Assembly (NCBI RefSeq): GCF_965221945.1
Contig: NZ_OZ244925.1
Location: 744,001-808,000 of the forward strand
DNA length: 64,000 nt
From: Poriferisodalis sp965221945
GTDB taxonomy: Bacteria > Actinomycetota > Acidimicrobiia > Acidimicrobiales > Poriferisodalaceae
Reading direction: 5' to 3'
In this document: positions 34,324 through 42,971 of the stretch, one piece after another
Position numbering within the stretch: position 1 is the stretch's first letter
Layout: every line of letters begins with the position of its first letter
Made by a program: the position numbers and the translations under genes
Notes under the pieces: generated by a model
Database searches by the model: none
What the model was told of the DNA's origin: nothing
Seen by the model: only the letters and a program-made list of their open reading frames with translations

Positions 34324-34992
34324 ATGCCGCAGGGCTCAGTTTCTGGCACGGATGCTGCTTCGACATCCGGACTCTCAGGTGAGGTGACGTCGATCGCGGA
34401 GACGAATGGCGCCGTTACCGAAGAGGTGGTGGATACCGACCGCATCGAGCGAGCGGTCAGGGAAATCCTGATTGCCATCGGCGAGGACCCCGACCGCGAG
34501 GGGCTACGCAAAACGCCCAAGCGCGTCGCCCGCATGTACGCGGAGGTGTTCGCTGGCCTGCGGGAAGACCCCGAGCATCACCTCAAGGTGCAGTTCGAGA
34601 CCGGCCATGACGAGATGGTCATGGTGCGTGATATCCCCTTCTATTCGATGTGCGAGCACCACCTCATGCCGTTCGTCGGCCGGGCGCATGTGGCGTACAT
34701 CCCAGGCGAGCGGGGCATAATCACGGGGCTGTCGAAGCTGGCACGCCTCGTGGAGGCCTACGCCCGCCGGCCACAGGTGCAAGAACGGCTCACGACCCAG
34801 GTCGCCGACAAGCTGATGGAGGTGCTTGAGCCGCGCGGCACCCTCGTGGTCATCGAGGCCGAGCACCAGTGCATGTCGATGCGGGGAGTGCAAAAGCCCG
34901 GGTCGCTCACCATCACCTCAGCCGTGCGCGGCCAATTCCGCAACACCGCAACCCGTGCGGAGGCGATGCACCTCATCGGCATCGGCCGCTAG
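34324..34992 (+). CDS. folE: GTP cyclohydrolase I
   Basis: The 222-residue enzyme makes 7,8-dihydroneopterin triphosphate from GTP, the first step of folate synthesis. The zinc site is visible as Cys-Glu-His-His in FYSMCEHHLMPFVG and Cys in EAEHQCMSMRGV; other landmarks are KTPKRVARMY, HVAYIPGERGIITGLSKLAR and LVEAYARRPQVQERL. The first 35 residues are a low-complexity extension typical of variable N-termini in this family. It stands upstream of a helicase gene with a 64-bp gap. folC lies at 59807, so folate genes are scattered. Confidence 0.96.
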   Translation: MPQGSVSGTDAASTSGLSGEVTSIAETNGAVTEEVVDTDRIERAVREILIAIGEDPDREGLRKTPKRVARMYAEVFAGLREDPEHHLKVQFETGHDEMVMVRDIPFYSMCEHHLMPFVGRAHVAYIPGERGIITGLSKLARLVEAYARRPQVQERLTTQVADKLMEVLEPRGTLVVIEAEHQCMSMRGVQKPGSLTITSAVRGQFRNTATRAEAMHLIGIGR

Positions 34993-35056
34993 CGCAACGG
35001 TCGGTGCAGACCGGGACCAGCAACGGAATTCGAGTGCTGTTCGCCTTGGAGGAAAT

Positions 35057-37855
35057 GTGAACGCGACCGCGCTGGCGGGCCCGCCACAGCTCGGGCGCAG
35101 CGTCCTCGTGCGACGGGGGCAATCGGCACCTTCGCCGTGGGATGCCTGCGAGCGTCTCGTGGTGCAGCCCGACGCCTTCACCATGGAGATCGGGCGACGG
35201 CTTCGTGAAGCGTGGTCGAAGCGAATCCCGCTGGTAGTGGAGCTTGAGGGCGATGTGCCCGGCGGAACGCCGGTCTGGGAGGCCCGCTGGTGGGAGCTCA
35301 GCGTCGGCATGACGATGCGAGCCGAAGTCCTCTCTCACCTGCTGTGCTCCAACGTCGTGGATGCTCGCGACCCGCGTCGCGCCCGGTTCGCCCCCGTCGA
35401 TGCAGCCGTATCGCTCGGAGCAAGGATCTGCGCAGGTTCTGGCGAGGGGGACGTCGTAACGGACAGCGGGCCGGCGTGGTGCGACGGGGGACCTCTGGAC
35501 GCGTTCGATCTCACCCATGGCGTGATCCCCGCCGCCAATCTCGCCGCGGGGAGCCTGGCCGTCGTTCGGCCCTGTGCGCCGGAGGCTGATCTGGCCGGCG
35601 ATCAGCGCGCCGCGGTTGGTCATCTTGGCGGCGCCGCCTGCATTGTCGCGCCGGCAGGATCTGGCAAGACCCGTGTGCTCACCGAGCGGGCGCGCTATCT
35701 GGTGCGAGATCTCGGCGTAGCCCGCAGCGCTGTGTGCCTGGTGGCGTTCAACGTGCGTGCACGGGCCGAGATGCAGGAGCGCACGGCCGATCTTGCGGGA
35801 CTCGAGGTGCGCACGCTGAACAGCCTCGCGCTGGCAATCTGCAACGGCTCCGGCCGATTCGCCCGACCAGCCCGGCATGGGCGCGTCGAGGTGATCGACG
35901 AGATGGGAGTGCGGCAGCGTCTCGATGGCATCGTCAAGCGTCGGCGGCGGGCCATGACCGATCAGTTGGCTCCATGGCTGGAAGCGCTCAGCGCCTCCCG
36001 GCTGGGCTTGCGCGATCCGACCGAGGTCGAGCAGGCCTTCCAACCCGACGTATCCGACTTTGCGACGGTGGCGCCGCGCTTCGTCGACGACCTCGCCGCC
36101 GATGGACTGGTCGATTTCGACCAGCAAGTTCTTCGGGCGATCGATATCCTGCTGAGCGATCCCGCGGCACGCGCAACGGCGCGGCGTGTCTGCGGCGTGC
36201 TGCTCGTCGACGAGTTCCAAGACCTGACACCGGCGCACTTGCTTCTGATCCGGCTGCTTGCCGGTCCGCGAGCCAACGTGTTCGGTGTCGGCGACGACGA
36301 CCAGACGATCTACGGCTACACGGGGGCGTCGCCGCAGTGGCTGATCGACTACGAGACGTATTTTCCCGGTGCGAAGCGGCATCCGCTGCATGTCAACTAC
36401 CGCTGCCCGAGGCAGGTTGTCAGCGCCGCAGTCAATCTGCTGTCGCACAACCGCCAGCGCATCGACAAGCAGATCGGCGCTGCTGGGATCGCCGATGCCG
36501 ATGGCGCCGATGATCTGCGGATCGTCACGGGCGCTGATCCAGCGAGCGCGCTGCGCGCTGCGGTCATGGCTCTCATCGATCGCGGAGCGCAGCCTTCGGA
36601 GATCGCAGTGCTGGCGCGGGTCAACAGCACCCTGCTTGTGCCACAGATCGTCTTCGCCGAGATGGGTGTCGCTGCTGACGCGCCTCTCGGGCGGGGGTTC
36701 TTGGAACGAACCGGTGTCTCGGCGGCACTTGCCTGGCTGGCCCTCGCGATCGCGCCGCAACGAGCGCTGCCGCCTCAGTCGCTCTCGGATGCCGCACGTC
36801 GCCCGCCACGAGGCATCTCACCTCGTGTCATCGAGTGGATCGGCGAGCAGCGCAGCGTCCGGGAGCTACGCGCCCTGGCCGGGCGCCTCAGCGACGAGCG
36901 CACCGCGGGCAAGATCCGCGAATTCGCCGACGATGTGGAGTTGCTCTTGGAACTCGCGGACGGCAAGAGGCTCACGACGAGGCAGATCTTGGAATTCGTG
37001 CGCGATGAACTCGGACTCGGCAACAGCCTGGATACACGCTTGGACGCGTCCCGGCGGTCAGTCGATCGCTCTGCTCATGGAGACGATCTGCGCGCCCTCA
37101 TCTCGGTCGCCCACCTGCACCCCGAGCCGGCAGGCTTCAGCGGTTGGCTGTCCGATCGGCTGTCCGGATTCGGGGACCGCGAGGTTGCCGGATTCGGTGT
37201 GGACGAGCAATCTGTACGTAGTCGCGCCGACGGCGGCTCGTCGACTCGGCGTCCCGGTATCCGGCTGGCGACGGTCCACAAGGTGAAGGGCCTCGAATGG
37301 CCCCATGTCATCATCTATGAGGCGTCAGCGGGGCTCATGCCGCACCGTCTCGCGCACGACGTCGAGGAAGAACGACGCGTGTTTCACGTCGCGCTGACCC
37401 GATGCTCGCAATCGGTGACGCTGGTCTGCGACGATCCGTCCTCTTCGTTCGTCGGCGAGCTCAGCAAGCTCGCTCCTCCGGCGCCCACCGAACCGGCGGC
37501 CGTGGCGTCCCGAGGTGCGGGGCGCAATTCGAGTGCCGATGCCGATAAGGCATCCGGGGGTGCTGCGAGGTTGTCGGGCATCGGAAGCTCAAGCTCGCCT
37601 CGCAAGACCAAACCCCAACCGCCGACAGATCCTCGTGACGCGGAACTGTTCGAAGCGCTACGCACCTGGCGCCTTGAACGAAGCCGTGCCGATGCCCTCC
37701 CCGCATTTGTCGTCTTTGCCGATGCGGTCTTAATCGCCCTGGCGACCCAGCGTCCCCGCAACGATGCCGAGCTACTGGCCGTGCCGGGCATTGGTCCGGC
37801 CAAACTCGAGGCCTATGGCGCGGAGGCGTTGGCCATCATCGCCGAACACCTCTGA
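35057..37855 (+). CDS. UvrD/PcrA-type helicase with C-terminal HRDC domain
   Basis: The 932-residue protein has a superfamily 1A helicase core starting near residue 185: Walker A IVAPAGSGKTRVLTERA, motif II VLLVDEFQDLTP, motif III GVGDDDQTIYGYTGAS, motif IV VNYRCPRQVV, motif V-VI LATVHKVKGLEWPHVI and RRVFHVALTRC. The C-terminal 75 residues (DPRDAELFEALRTWRLERSR and LLAVPGIGPAKLEAYG) form an HRDC nucleic-acid-binding domain. The first 180 residues are not recognised. GTG 35057 is chosen because GGAGG is four bases upstream. It probably unwinds DNA in repair or replication; actinobacterial UvrD2-type helicases have a similar HRDC tail. Confidence 0.9.
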   Translation: MNATALAGPPQLGRSVLVRRGQSAPSPWDACERLVVQPDAFTMEIGRRLREAWSKRIPLVVELEGDVPGGTPVWEARWWELSVGMTMRAEVLSHLLCSNVVDARDPRRARFAPVDAAVSLGARICAGSGEGDVVTDSGPAWCDGGPLDAFDLTHGVIPAANLAAGSLAVVRPCAPEADLAGDQRAAVGHLGGAACIVAPAGSGKTRVLTERARYLVRDLGVARSAVCLVAFNVRARAEMQERTADLAGLEVRTLNSLALAICNGSGRFARPARHGRVEVIDEMGVRQRLDGIVKRRRRAMTDQLAPWLEALSASRLGLRDPTEVEQAFQPDVSDFATVAPRFVDDLAADGLVDFDQQVLRAIDILLSDPAARATARRVCGVLLVDEFQDLTPAHLLLIRLLAGPRANVFGVGDDDQTIYGYTGASPQWLIDYETYFPGAKRHPLHVNYRCPRQVVSAAVNLLSHNRQRIDKQIGAAGIADADGADDLRIVTGADPASALRAAVMALIDRGAQPSEIAVLARVNSTLLVPQIVFAEMGVAADAPLGRGFLERTGVSAALAWLALAIAPQRALPPQSLSDAARRPPRGISPRVIEWIGEQRSVRELRALAGRLSDERTAGKIREFADDVELLLELADGKRLTTRQILEFVRDELGLGNSLDTRLDASRRSVDRSAHGDDLRALISVAHLHPEPAGFSGWLSDRLSGFGDREVAGFGVDEQSVRSRADGGSSTRRPGIRLATVHKVKGLEWPHVIIYEASAGLMPHRLAHDVEEERRVFHVALTRCSQSVTLVCDDPSSSFVGELSKLAPPAPTEPAAVASRGAGRNSSADADKASGGAARLSGIGSSSSPRKTKPQPPTDPRDAELFEALRTWRLERSRADALPAFVVFADAVLIALATQRPRNDAELLAVPGIGPAKLEAYGAEALAIIAEHL

Positions 37856-37917
37856 GAGCCACGTCGGAACAATCGTCGGCGGCAAGTTGAACTGCGGCGT
37901 TGAGGTCCAGCAGGTCC

Positions 37918-37950
37918 GCATCATGATTGATCTGTTGGAACATCATGATG
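37918..37950. promoter_or_regulatory. Operator candidate upstream of vapBC
   Basis: CATCATGAT occurs twice, at 37919-37927 and 37941-37949, 22 bp apart, each containing the palindrome ATCATGAT. Two such sites about two helical turns apart just before a VapB gene fit antitoxin autoregulation. Confidence 0.45.
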
Positions 37951-37963
37951 CTACAGTGATGGC

Positions 37964-38224
37964 ATGCGTACGACGGTGACGTTGGCCGATGACGTGGTCG
38001 CAGCGGTCGAAGAACTCCGCAGATCTGAGGGCATCGGCATGAGCGAGGCGCTCAACCGGCTCGCCCGGGAAGGTCTCGCCAGGCCTGCGGCCTCGAAGCC
38101 ATACGTTCACAAGAGCTACGACATGGGCCAGAAGATCGATGTCACCAACATCGGCGAGGTCCTCGGGATGCTTGATGAGCTCGAAATGCGCGACCGGGTC
38201 GACGAGCACTCTCCCCAAGGCTGA
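37964..38224 (+). CDS. vapB: VapB-type antitoxin
   Basis: The 86-residue protein begins MRTTVTLADDVVAAVEELRR, then SEGIGMSEALNRLAREGLA, a ribbon-helix-helix DNA-binding domain. The C-terminal KPYVHKSYDMGQKIDVTNIG resembles antitoxin tails that block the PIN active site. It is followed after 2 bp by a PIN toxin gene in a different frame, the usual module order. Paired ATCATGAT palindromes lie just upstream of the ATG at 37964. Module looks complete. Confidence 0.88.
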   Translation: MRTTVTLADDVVAAVEELRRSEGIGMSEALNRLAREGLARPAASKPYVHKSYDMGQKIDVTNIGEVLGMLDELEMRDRVDEHSPQG

Positions 38225-38226
38225 GT

Positions 38227-38655
38227 GTGCTCGTCGACGCCAACTTGCTGCTGTACGCCACCGACGCCTCGTCGGCTCGCCATGAACGAGCCAAGCAATG
38301 GCTCGATGAGACTCTGCTGGGCAATCGCCGTGTGGCACTACCGCTTCAGACCGTCACAGCCTTCATGCGGATCAGCACCAATCCGCGTGTGTGGAACCGA
38401 CCATTGACCGCGACCCAAGCGTGGGAACGGGTACGCGCATGGCTTGACGCCGGGCCGACCTGGATCCCGCCATCAGGCGAGCGAACCGCGGCGATCTTGG
38501 GCGCACTCGTCGTCGAGCACCACGTGACAGCCAACCTGGTGCCTGACGCCATGTTGGCAGCGCTGGCTGTTGAGCATGGCCTGACGGTGATGAGTGCCGA
38601 TACCGACTTCGCCCGCTTTCCCCAGGTCCGTTGGGAGAACCCCCTCGTCGCCTAG
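38227..38655 (+). CDS. vapC: VapC-type PIN-domain toxin
   Basis: The 142-residue RNase toxin opens VLVDANLLLYATDASSARHE with the first catalytic Asp, has the central Glu-containing helix region replaced by TVTAFMRISTNPRVW, and carries NLVPDAMLAALAVEHGLTVM then SADTDFARFPQVRWENPL, with the C-terminal acidic residues of PIN domains. Such toxins cleave RNA when the antitoxin is degraded. GTG 38227 fits the family. All catalytic acids appear to be in place, so this pair is probably functional. Confidence 0.9.
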   Translation: MLVDANLLLYATDASSARHERAKQWLDETLLGNRRVALPLQTVTAFMRISTNPRVWNRPLTATQAWERVRAWLDAGPTWIPPSGERTAAILGALVVEHHVTANLVPDAMLAALAVEHGLTVMSADTDFARFPQVRWENPLVA

Positions 38656-38703
38656 TGGCGGAGGCTCTGAGCCGGATTCGCTGGTCGTGCCGTCGCTGGA
38701 GAA

Positions 38704-39360
38704 CTAGACCGCGAGCGGGCCCTGGCCGGCCAAGAATCGCTGGGCCATCACCATCAGCACCACCCAGTACTCGGTGCCGGGCACAAGATTGTCCAGCGTC
38801 ACCTCGGCGGTGACATCGTGAGCGTCGGGATGGCCAGCCGCTGCGACACCCTCGACGGTGATCGGCGGGCCGCCTTCGAGCAGCGTGAGGAACGGCGCAA
38901 TCGGCACGTCGAACACAGCATCGACTTCGTCACGAGCGACCGCATAATCCGCGAGCGAGCGGTCGTCACGCAGCAGGTACGCGCTGATCAGCTCGCAGTT
39001 CAGCGTGCCCTCACCGCTGTTGTCCGCCACTCTGCGGATCCCGAGAGGCACGAGATCGCTGGTATCGGGAGCAACACCGAGTTCTTCGGCCAGTTCTCTC
39101 ACTCCATCGAGCGGTGTTTCCCCGGCGGCAAGGTGCCCTGCCGCGCTGATGTCGAACAGCCCCGGATAGGCCGCCTTGGAGCGTGATCGTCCCTGCAACA
39201 CGACCGTCGGTACCCCGTCGCGCAGCGTGACGATGAGGCAGTGGAAGACGCGGTGCCAGTCACCGCGTTCGTGAACCTCGGCCCGTGGTGCGGTGCCAAG
39301 GCGCCGCCCGAGCTGGTCCGTGAAGTCCAGGAGTTCTACGCCTGGCGCGCTGTCGGTCAT
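38704..39360 (-). CDS. Nudix hydrolase (IPP isomerase-like subgroup)
   Basis: The 218-residue protein has a canonical Nudix box, GHLAAGETPLDGVRELAEEL-G, preceded by SRSKAAYPGLFDISAAGH, the layout of YfcD/isopentenyl-diphosphate isomerase-like Nudix proteins. The N-terminal HERGDWHRVFHCLIV also matches that subgroup. It would hydrolyse a nucleotide-linked or isoprenoid diphosphate; the usual IPP isomerase active-site cysteine context is not obvious, so hydrolysis is more likely than isomerisation. ATG 39360. It follows the LLM oxidoreductase gene on the same strand after 47 bp. Confidence 0.87.
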   Translation of the reverse strand: MTDSAPGVELLDFTDQLGRRLGTAPRAEVHERGDWHRVFHCLIVTLRDGVPTVVLQGRSRSKAAYPGLFDISAAGHLAAGETPLDGVRELAEELGVAPDTSDLVPLGIRRVADNSGEGTLNCELISAYLLRDDRSLADYAVARDEVDAVFDVPIAPFLTLLEGGPPITVEGVAAAGHPDAHDVTAEVTLDNLVPGTEYWVVLMVMAQRFLAGQGPLAV

Positions 39361-39407
39361 GCAGCCATTGTCCCCGCTGGCGCTTCCAGCGGCGACGATG
39401 CCCGCGG

Positions 39408-40250
39408 CTACAGCAGCTCGGTGTACTTGTCCAGGATCGGCAGCACGGTGTCTGCAGGTGCCGGCGGGAGCGCGAGCACGACCCGGCTGACGCCCACTTC
39501 GGCCAGGCTGTCGAGGATCTCGGGCTTGGGGGGCGTGCCGAACTGCCCGAACTCGATCTCGTCGGGATCGCGGCCCGCTTCGATCGCGGACTCCCGGATC
39601 TGCTTGACCGGCACGTCCAGGTCGTAACGGCCTGAGATCGGCATCCAGCCGTCACAGAACTCCACGATGTCGGCGATGGTGCGCGGACCTGCGGCCCCGC
39701 CCAGGATCACCTTCGGGCCGCCTTCCTGCACTGGCTTGGGCCATTGCCATGACGAGTCGATGTTCACCCAGTCGCCGTGGAACTCGGCCTCGTCTTTGGT
39801 CCACAGTTCGCGCACTGCGAGCACCATCTCGCGGGTGACCGCACGCCGGTCGGTGTACTTCACGCCGTGGTTGGCGAGCTCTTCCTTGTTCCAGCCGTAA
39901 CCGATGCCCAAGATGAACCGGCCATTCGAGATCCGGTCGACGGTGGCGGCCTCCTTGGCGAGCCACAGCGGGTCTCGCTGTGCGACCAACGTGATGCCGG
40001 TGCCGAGCATGATGTTCTCGGTTACTGCGGCGGCTGCACCCAGCGATACGAACTGGTCGTGCGTGCGCCAGTACTCCTCGGGCAGCGGTGGCGCTCCCTC
40101 GCGGCCGCCCCACGGTGTCTCACGGCTGGTGGGGATGTGGCTGTGCTCGGGGAACCACAGCGACTCGAAGCCTCGTTCCTCGGTGGCCTTGGCCAACTCG
40201 ACGGGCCCGATGGCCTTGTCGGTGGGAAACATCATCACGCCGATTTTCAC
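39408..40250 (-). CDS. LLM-class F420-dependent oxidoreductase
   Basis: The 280-residue TIM-barrel protein is of the luciferase-like monooxygenase class: VKIGVMMFPTDKAIGPVELA, GFESLWFPEHSHIP, GTGITLVAQRDPLWLAKEAA, then TVDRISNGRFILGIGYGWN and EELANHG, a combination typical of actinobacterial F420-binding members. It would transfer hydride to or from coenzyme F420; the substrate is unknown. GTG 40250 has AGGAGG eight bases upstream. It is divergent from a ferredoxin gene, and the gap holds a perfect 18-bp palindrome, so common regulation is likely. Confidence 0.9.
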   Translation of the reverse strand: MKIGVMMFPTDKAIGPVELAKATEERGFESLWFPEHSHIPTSRETPWGGREGAPPLPEEYWRTHDQFVSLGAAAAVTENIMLGTGITLVAQRDPLWLAKEAATVDRISNGRFILGIGYGWNKEELANHGVKYTDRRAVTREMVLAVRELWTKDEAEFHGDWVNIDSSWQWPKPVQEGGPKVILGGAAGPRTIADIVEFCDGWMPISGRYDLDVPVKQIRESAIEAGRDPDEIEFGQFGTPPKPEILDSLAEVGVSRVVLALPPAPADTVLPILDKYTELL

Positions 40251-40323
40251 GGTGGTCCTCCTGGTGGTTGCCGTTGTGGCCGGTCGCGGCCGCCGCTGAG
40301 AGTAACGGCCCCGCGTCACGCGT

Positions 40324-40341
40324 GCCCGGTTGCAACCGGGC
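40324..40341. promoter_or_regulatory. Perfect 18-bp palindrome, operator candidate
   Basis: GCCCGGTTGCAACCGGGC is its own reverse complement and lies in the 215-bp gap between the divergent LLM oxidoreductase and ferredoxin genes. TetR-like regulators bind sites of this size. No regulator gene is adjacent. Confidence 0.5.
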
Positions 40342-40465
40342 CGCGATGCGTAGGGCGTTGCAGCGGCGTGGCGTAGCGTGTTGCCGGATCTCCAGGGGCA
40401 CGTTGCGTGGGCACCTAGCAACGTGCGGGCTCGACGACCTGGGGGCTGGACGACCTGGAGGCACA

Positions 40466-40657
40466 GTGAAGATCACCATCGACGTCGACAAGTGCATCGG
40501 CAGCGGGTCGTGCGAGATGATCGCCCCGGGCATCTTCGAGGTGGGCAACGACGGTCTCGTGCAACTGCTGAACGACAGCCCCAGCGCCGAGCAGCACAGC
40601 GCAGTTCGCACTGCAGCGGCCAGCTGCCCCACACAGGTCATCTCGGTAGACGACTGA
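40466..40657 (+). CDS. Small [3Fe-4S]/[4Fe-4S] ferredoxin
   Basis: The 63-residue protein reads VKITIDVDKCIGSGSCEMIA, then APGIFEVGNDGLVQ and AAASCPTQVISVDD. The pattern C-x5-C...C-P is that of single-cluster ferredoxins that serve actinobacterial cytochromes P450 and related oxygenases. The middle position of the usual CxxCxxC is glycine/serine, favouring a 3Fe-4S cluster. GTG 40466 follows CTGGAGG. No P450 or ferredoxin reductase gene is in this window; the divergent LLM enzyme does not need a ferredoxin. Confidence 0.85.
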   Translation: MKITIDVDKCIGSGSCEMIAPGIFEVGNDGLVQLLNDSPSAEQHSAVRTAAASCPTQVISVDD

Positions 40658-40726
40658 GCTCGAAACCGACCCGGGCCAGCTGCAGCCGCGCCGGTACGAT
40701 CGACTCTGGAGCTGACTGATCAGACT

Positions 40727-40803
40727 CGGGAAGTGGCGCAGCTTGGTAGCGCACCTGCTTTGGGAGCAGGGGGTCGTGGGTTCAAATCCCGCCTTCCCGA
40801 CCA
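40727..40803 (+). tRNA. tRNA-Pro (anticodon UGG)
   Basis: Acceptor arms CGGGAAG and CTTCCCG pair, the anticodon stem CCTGC/GCAGG encloses TTTGGGA giving UGG, and the T arm has GGTTCAAATCC. Discriminator A is followed by an encoded CCA (40801-40803), unlike the other four tRNAs here. Confidence 0.95.
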
Positions 40804-40881
40804 GTGGCGACACGGTCATTCAGAGATTGACAAGCGATTCCGACTGGCCAGCGGCGGAGCTTGCCGGGTGTGAGGTGACCA

Positions 40882-41457
40882 ATGACGGCGGACATGGGCG
40901 GTGCTTGTAGCTGCCATCAACTTCCGATGAACACCTACTGGGTTGATCATGGCCGCTTCCTGGCGGGCGAGTATCCGGGGGCGCCGAACCGGAACGAAGC
41001 CGCCTACAAGTTGAGGGTCTTGCTTCAGGCCGGAATCAGCCACTTCATCGACCTGACCGAGCCGTATGAAGGATTGGCGCCCTACGCCCCGATTGCTTCC
41101 GAAGAAGCCAGCCGACTCGGCACGCCATTCCAGCATTCCCGGCATTCCATCGTTGATCTAGATGTGCCGCGCAGCCCCCAAAACACTGCCGAAATCCTCG
41201 ACGTGATTGACGAGGCCATAGGTGCGGGCAAGACGGTCTACGTGCATTGTTGGGGTGGCGTTGGCAGAACCGGCACAGTGGTCGGCTGCTGGCTGGTGCG
41301 CCATGGCCGGACGGGCGAGCAGGCTCTCGACCAAATCGCGACGTGGTGGACGGGCATGGAAAAGGCATACCGCACGCCTCGCTCGCCGGAAATGCCGCGG
41401 CAACGCGAGTACGTGCGCAACTGGAGCGAACCAGTCTCGGGTGGGCCGCGTGAGTGA
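40882..41457 (+). CDS. Dual-specificity/tyrosine phosphatase-like protein
   Basis: The 191-residue protein has the cysteine phosphatase loop VHCWGGVGRTGTVVGCWLVR (HCx5R), a general-acid candidate Asp in IVDLDVPRSP and an upstream FIDLTEPYEG. It probably removes phosphate from tyrosine, serine/threonine or a nucleotide-type substrate. ATG 40882 is favoured by GAGGTG five bases upstream; ATG 40927 (MNTYWVDHGRF) is also possible. The stop overlaps the GTG start of the ADP-ribosylglycohydrolase gene, so the two are translationally coupled, which hints at joint processing of an ADP-ribose-derived substrate (inference). Confidence 0.88.
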   Translation: MTADMGGACSCHQLPMNTYWVDHGRFLAGEYPGAPNRNEAAYKLRVLLQAGISHFIDLTEPYEGLAPYAPIASEEASRLGTPFQHSRHSIVDLDVPRSPQNTAEILDVIDEAIGAGKTVYVHCWGGVGRTGTVVGCWLVRHGRTGEQALDQIATWWTGMEKAYRTPRSPEMPRQREYVRNWSEPVSGGPRE

Positions 41458-42388
41458 TTCCACACCCCGGGATCGATTTCGGGGATGTCTGCTCGGACTC
41501 GCCGCAGGTGATGCGCTGGGCACCACACTGGAGTTCAAGAATCCCGGCTCGTTCGAGCCGATCGATGACATGGTCGGCGGCGGTCCGTTCCGCCTGATGC
41601 CAGGCCAGTGGACCGACGACACCTCAATGGCGCTGTGCTTGGCCACCAGCCTGGTCGAGGGCGACGGGTTCGACCCGGCCGATCAGATGCAGCGTTACGT
41701 GCGCTGGTGGCGCGAGGGTTACCTGTCTTGTACGGGGGACTGCTTCGACATCGGGGTCACCGTCAGCCGAGCGCTGTCGCGGTTTGTCCAGCACGGCGGC
41801 CCGTATGCCGGGTCCTCGGACCCCATGAGTGCCGGGAACGGTTCGTTGATGCGGCTTGCGCCGGTGCCGATGCACTACGCGGGCGACGCTAAGGAGGCCA
41901 TCTCCATGGCCGCCGACAGTTCCCGGGTCACGCACCAGGCGCGGGAAGCGGTCGATGCCGGCCGCTACTTCGCTGGCCTGCTGGTCGGAGCCTTGCAGGG
42001 CGCCGACAAGCAGACGCTGCTCACAGCGGGCTATTGCCCCGTCGAACGACTCTGGGAGCGCGACCCCCTAGCCGAGAAGATTGCGCTCGTCGCCGGCGGC
42101 TCGTTCAAGGATCGTGAACCGCCGAACATCAAGGGAACGGGCTACGTCGTCGACGCTCTGGAAGCGGCGTTGTGGGCCTTCCACCGCTCCGACGGCTTCC
42201 GCGAGGGCGCCTTGCTCGCCGTGAACCTCGGTGACGACGCCGACACCACCGGTGCCATCTACGGCCAGATCGCCGGAGCCCACTACGGGGCCGAGGCGAT
42301 CCCGGCGACATGGCGGGCCAAGCTCGCCATGTTGGAAGAAATCACCTCGCTGGCCGATCGCCTCTACGACCAGGCTGCTCTGGCCTGA
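41450..42388 (+). CDS. ADP-ribosylglycohydrolase (DraG/ARH family)
   Basis: The 312-residue protein matches the all-helical ARH fold with its two metal sites: RGCLLGLAAGDALGTTLEF, GQWTDDTSMALCLATSL, then SAGNGSLMRLAPVP and NLGDDADTTGAIYGQIAGAH. These enzymes remove ADP-ribose from proteins or nucleic acids. GTG 41450 overlaps the phosphatase stop. The 3' end (from about 42265) has a second, diverged copy at 43446-43570, on the far side of a toxin-antitoxin module. Substrate class cannot be told. Confidence 0.92.
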   Translation: MSDSTPRDRFRGCLLGLAAGDALGTTLEFKNPGSFEPIDDMVGGGPFRLMPGQWTDDTSMALCLATSLVEGDGFDPADQMQRYVRWWREGYLSCTGDCFDIGVTVSRALSRFVQHGGPYAGSSDPMSAGNGSLMRLAPVPMHYAGDAKEAISMAADSSRVTHQAREAVDAGRYFAGLLVGALQGADKQTLLTAGYCPVERLWERDPLAEKIALVAGGSFKDREPPNIKGTGYVVDALEAALWAFHRSDGFREGALLAVNLGDDADTTGAIYGQIAGAHYGAEAIPATWRAKLAMLEEITSLADRLYDQAALA

Positions 42389-42425
42389 GCGCTCGGCGGA
42401 ACGCCAGCCGAGTTCGCGCGACCTT

Positions 42426-42468
42426 CAATTGCGGAAACTTTGAGCACAACTCGAGCCGTTGCGGAAAG
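42426..42468. repeat. TTGCGGAAA/GCACAA repeat element, copy 1
   Basis: CAATTGCGGAAACTTTG, then AGCACAACTCGAGCCG and TTGCGGAAAG, closely matches 44621-44664 and in part 50437-50468. It lies between the glycohydrolase gene and the next antitoxin gene, so it may contain that module's promoter or operator. Confidence 0.65.
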
Positions 42469-42548
42469 TGTGGTAAGTCCCGTCAACGCGTAGACCAGTC
42501 GTATGCCAGCGCACTACGCTGTAGCGCGAGACGTTCGAAGGAGGCACC

Positions 42549-42971
42549 ATGAGCCGTCCGACATCGTTGCGTTTGCCAGAGGATGTGCGTGCGCGATTGG
42601 ACGATGAGAGCCAGCGGGTCTCCGCACCGCCGTCGACGCTTGCCGTTGTGCTGATTGACGAAGGACTCAAGATGCGGCGCTTTCCCGGCATTGTGTTCCG
42701 CGACGGCCCGACCGGTCGTCGCGCTGGGCTGGCGAAGGGACCCGATGTGTGGGAGGTCGTTCGTGACCTCAAGCGCGCTCACGGCACTGGCAGACAGCCC
42801 GTCGACTTTGTCGCCGAGGAAACGGGCCTTGCACCAGAACTGATCGGGCTCGCCGCCGACTACTACGCCGTATTCCCCGATGAGATCGACGACCGCATCG
42901 CGACCGACGCCAGAGTCGCGGAGGAACTGCGGGAGCTCGCTGATCGCCGCGAGCGCATGCTCTCGACGTGA
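42549..42971 (+). CDS. DUF433/RHH-type antitoxin
   Basis: The 140-residue protein starts MSRPTSLRLPEDVRARLDDE, an RHH-like DNA-binding N-terminus, and continues with FPGIVFRDGPTGRRAGLAKG and PDVWEVVRDLK, typical of DUF433 antitoxin-like proteins, then a helical tail. A GGAGG lies seven bases before the ATG. Its stop overlaps the GTG start of a DUF5615 PIN-like gene (GTGA). DUF433-DUF5615 pairs are recognised toxin-antitoxin-like modules. The pair is bracketed by an intact and a partial copy of the glycohydrolase 3' end. Confidence 0.8.
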   Translation: MSRPTSLRLPEDVRARLDDESQRVSAPPSTLAVVLIDEGLKMRRFPGIVFRDGPTGRRAGLAKGPDVWEVVRDLKRAHGTGRQPVDFVAEETGLAPELIGLAADYYAVFPDEIDDRIATDARVAEELRELADRRERMLST

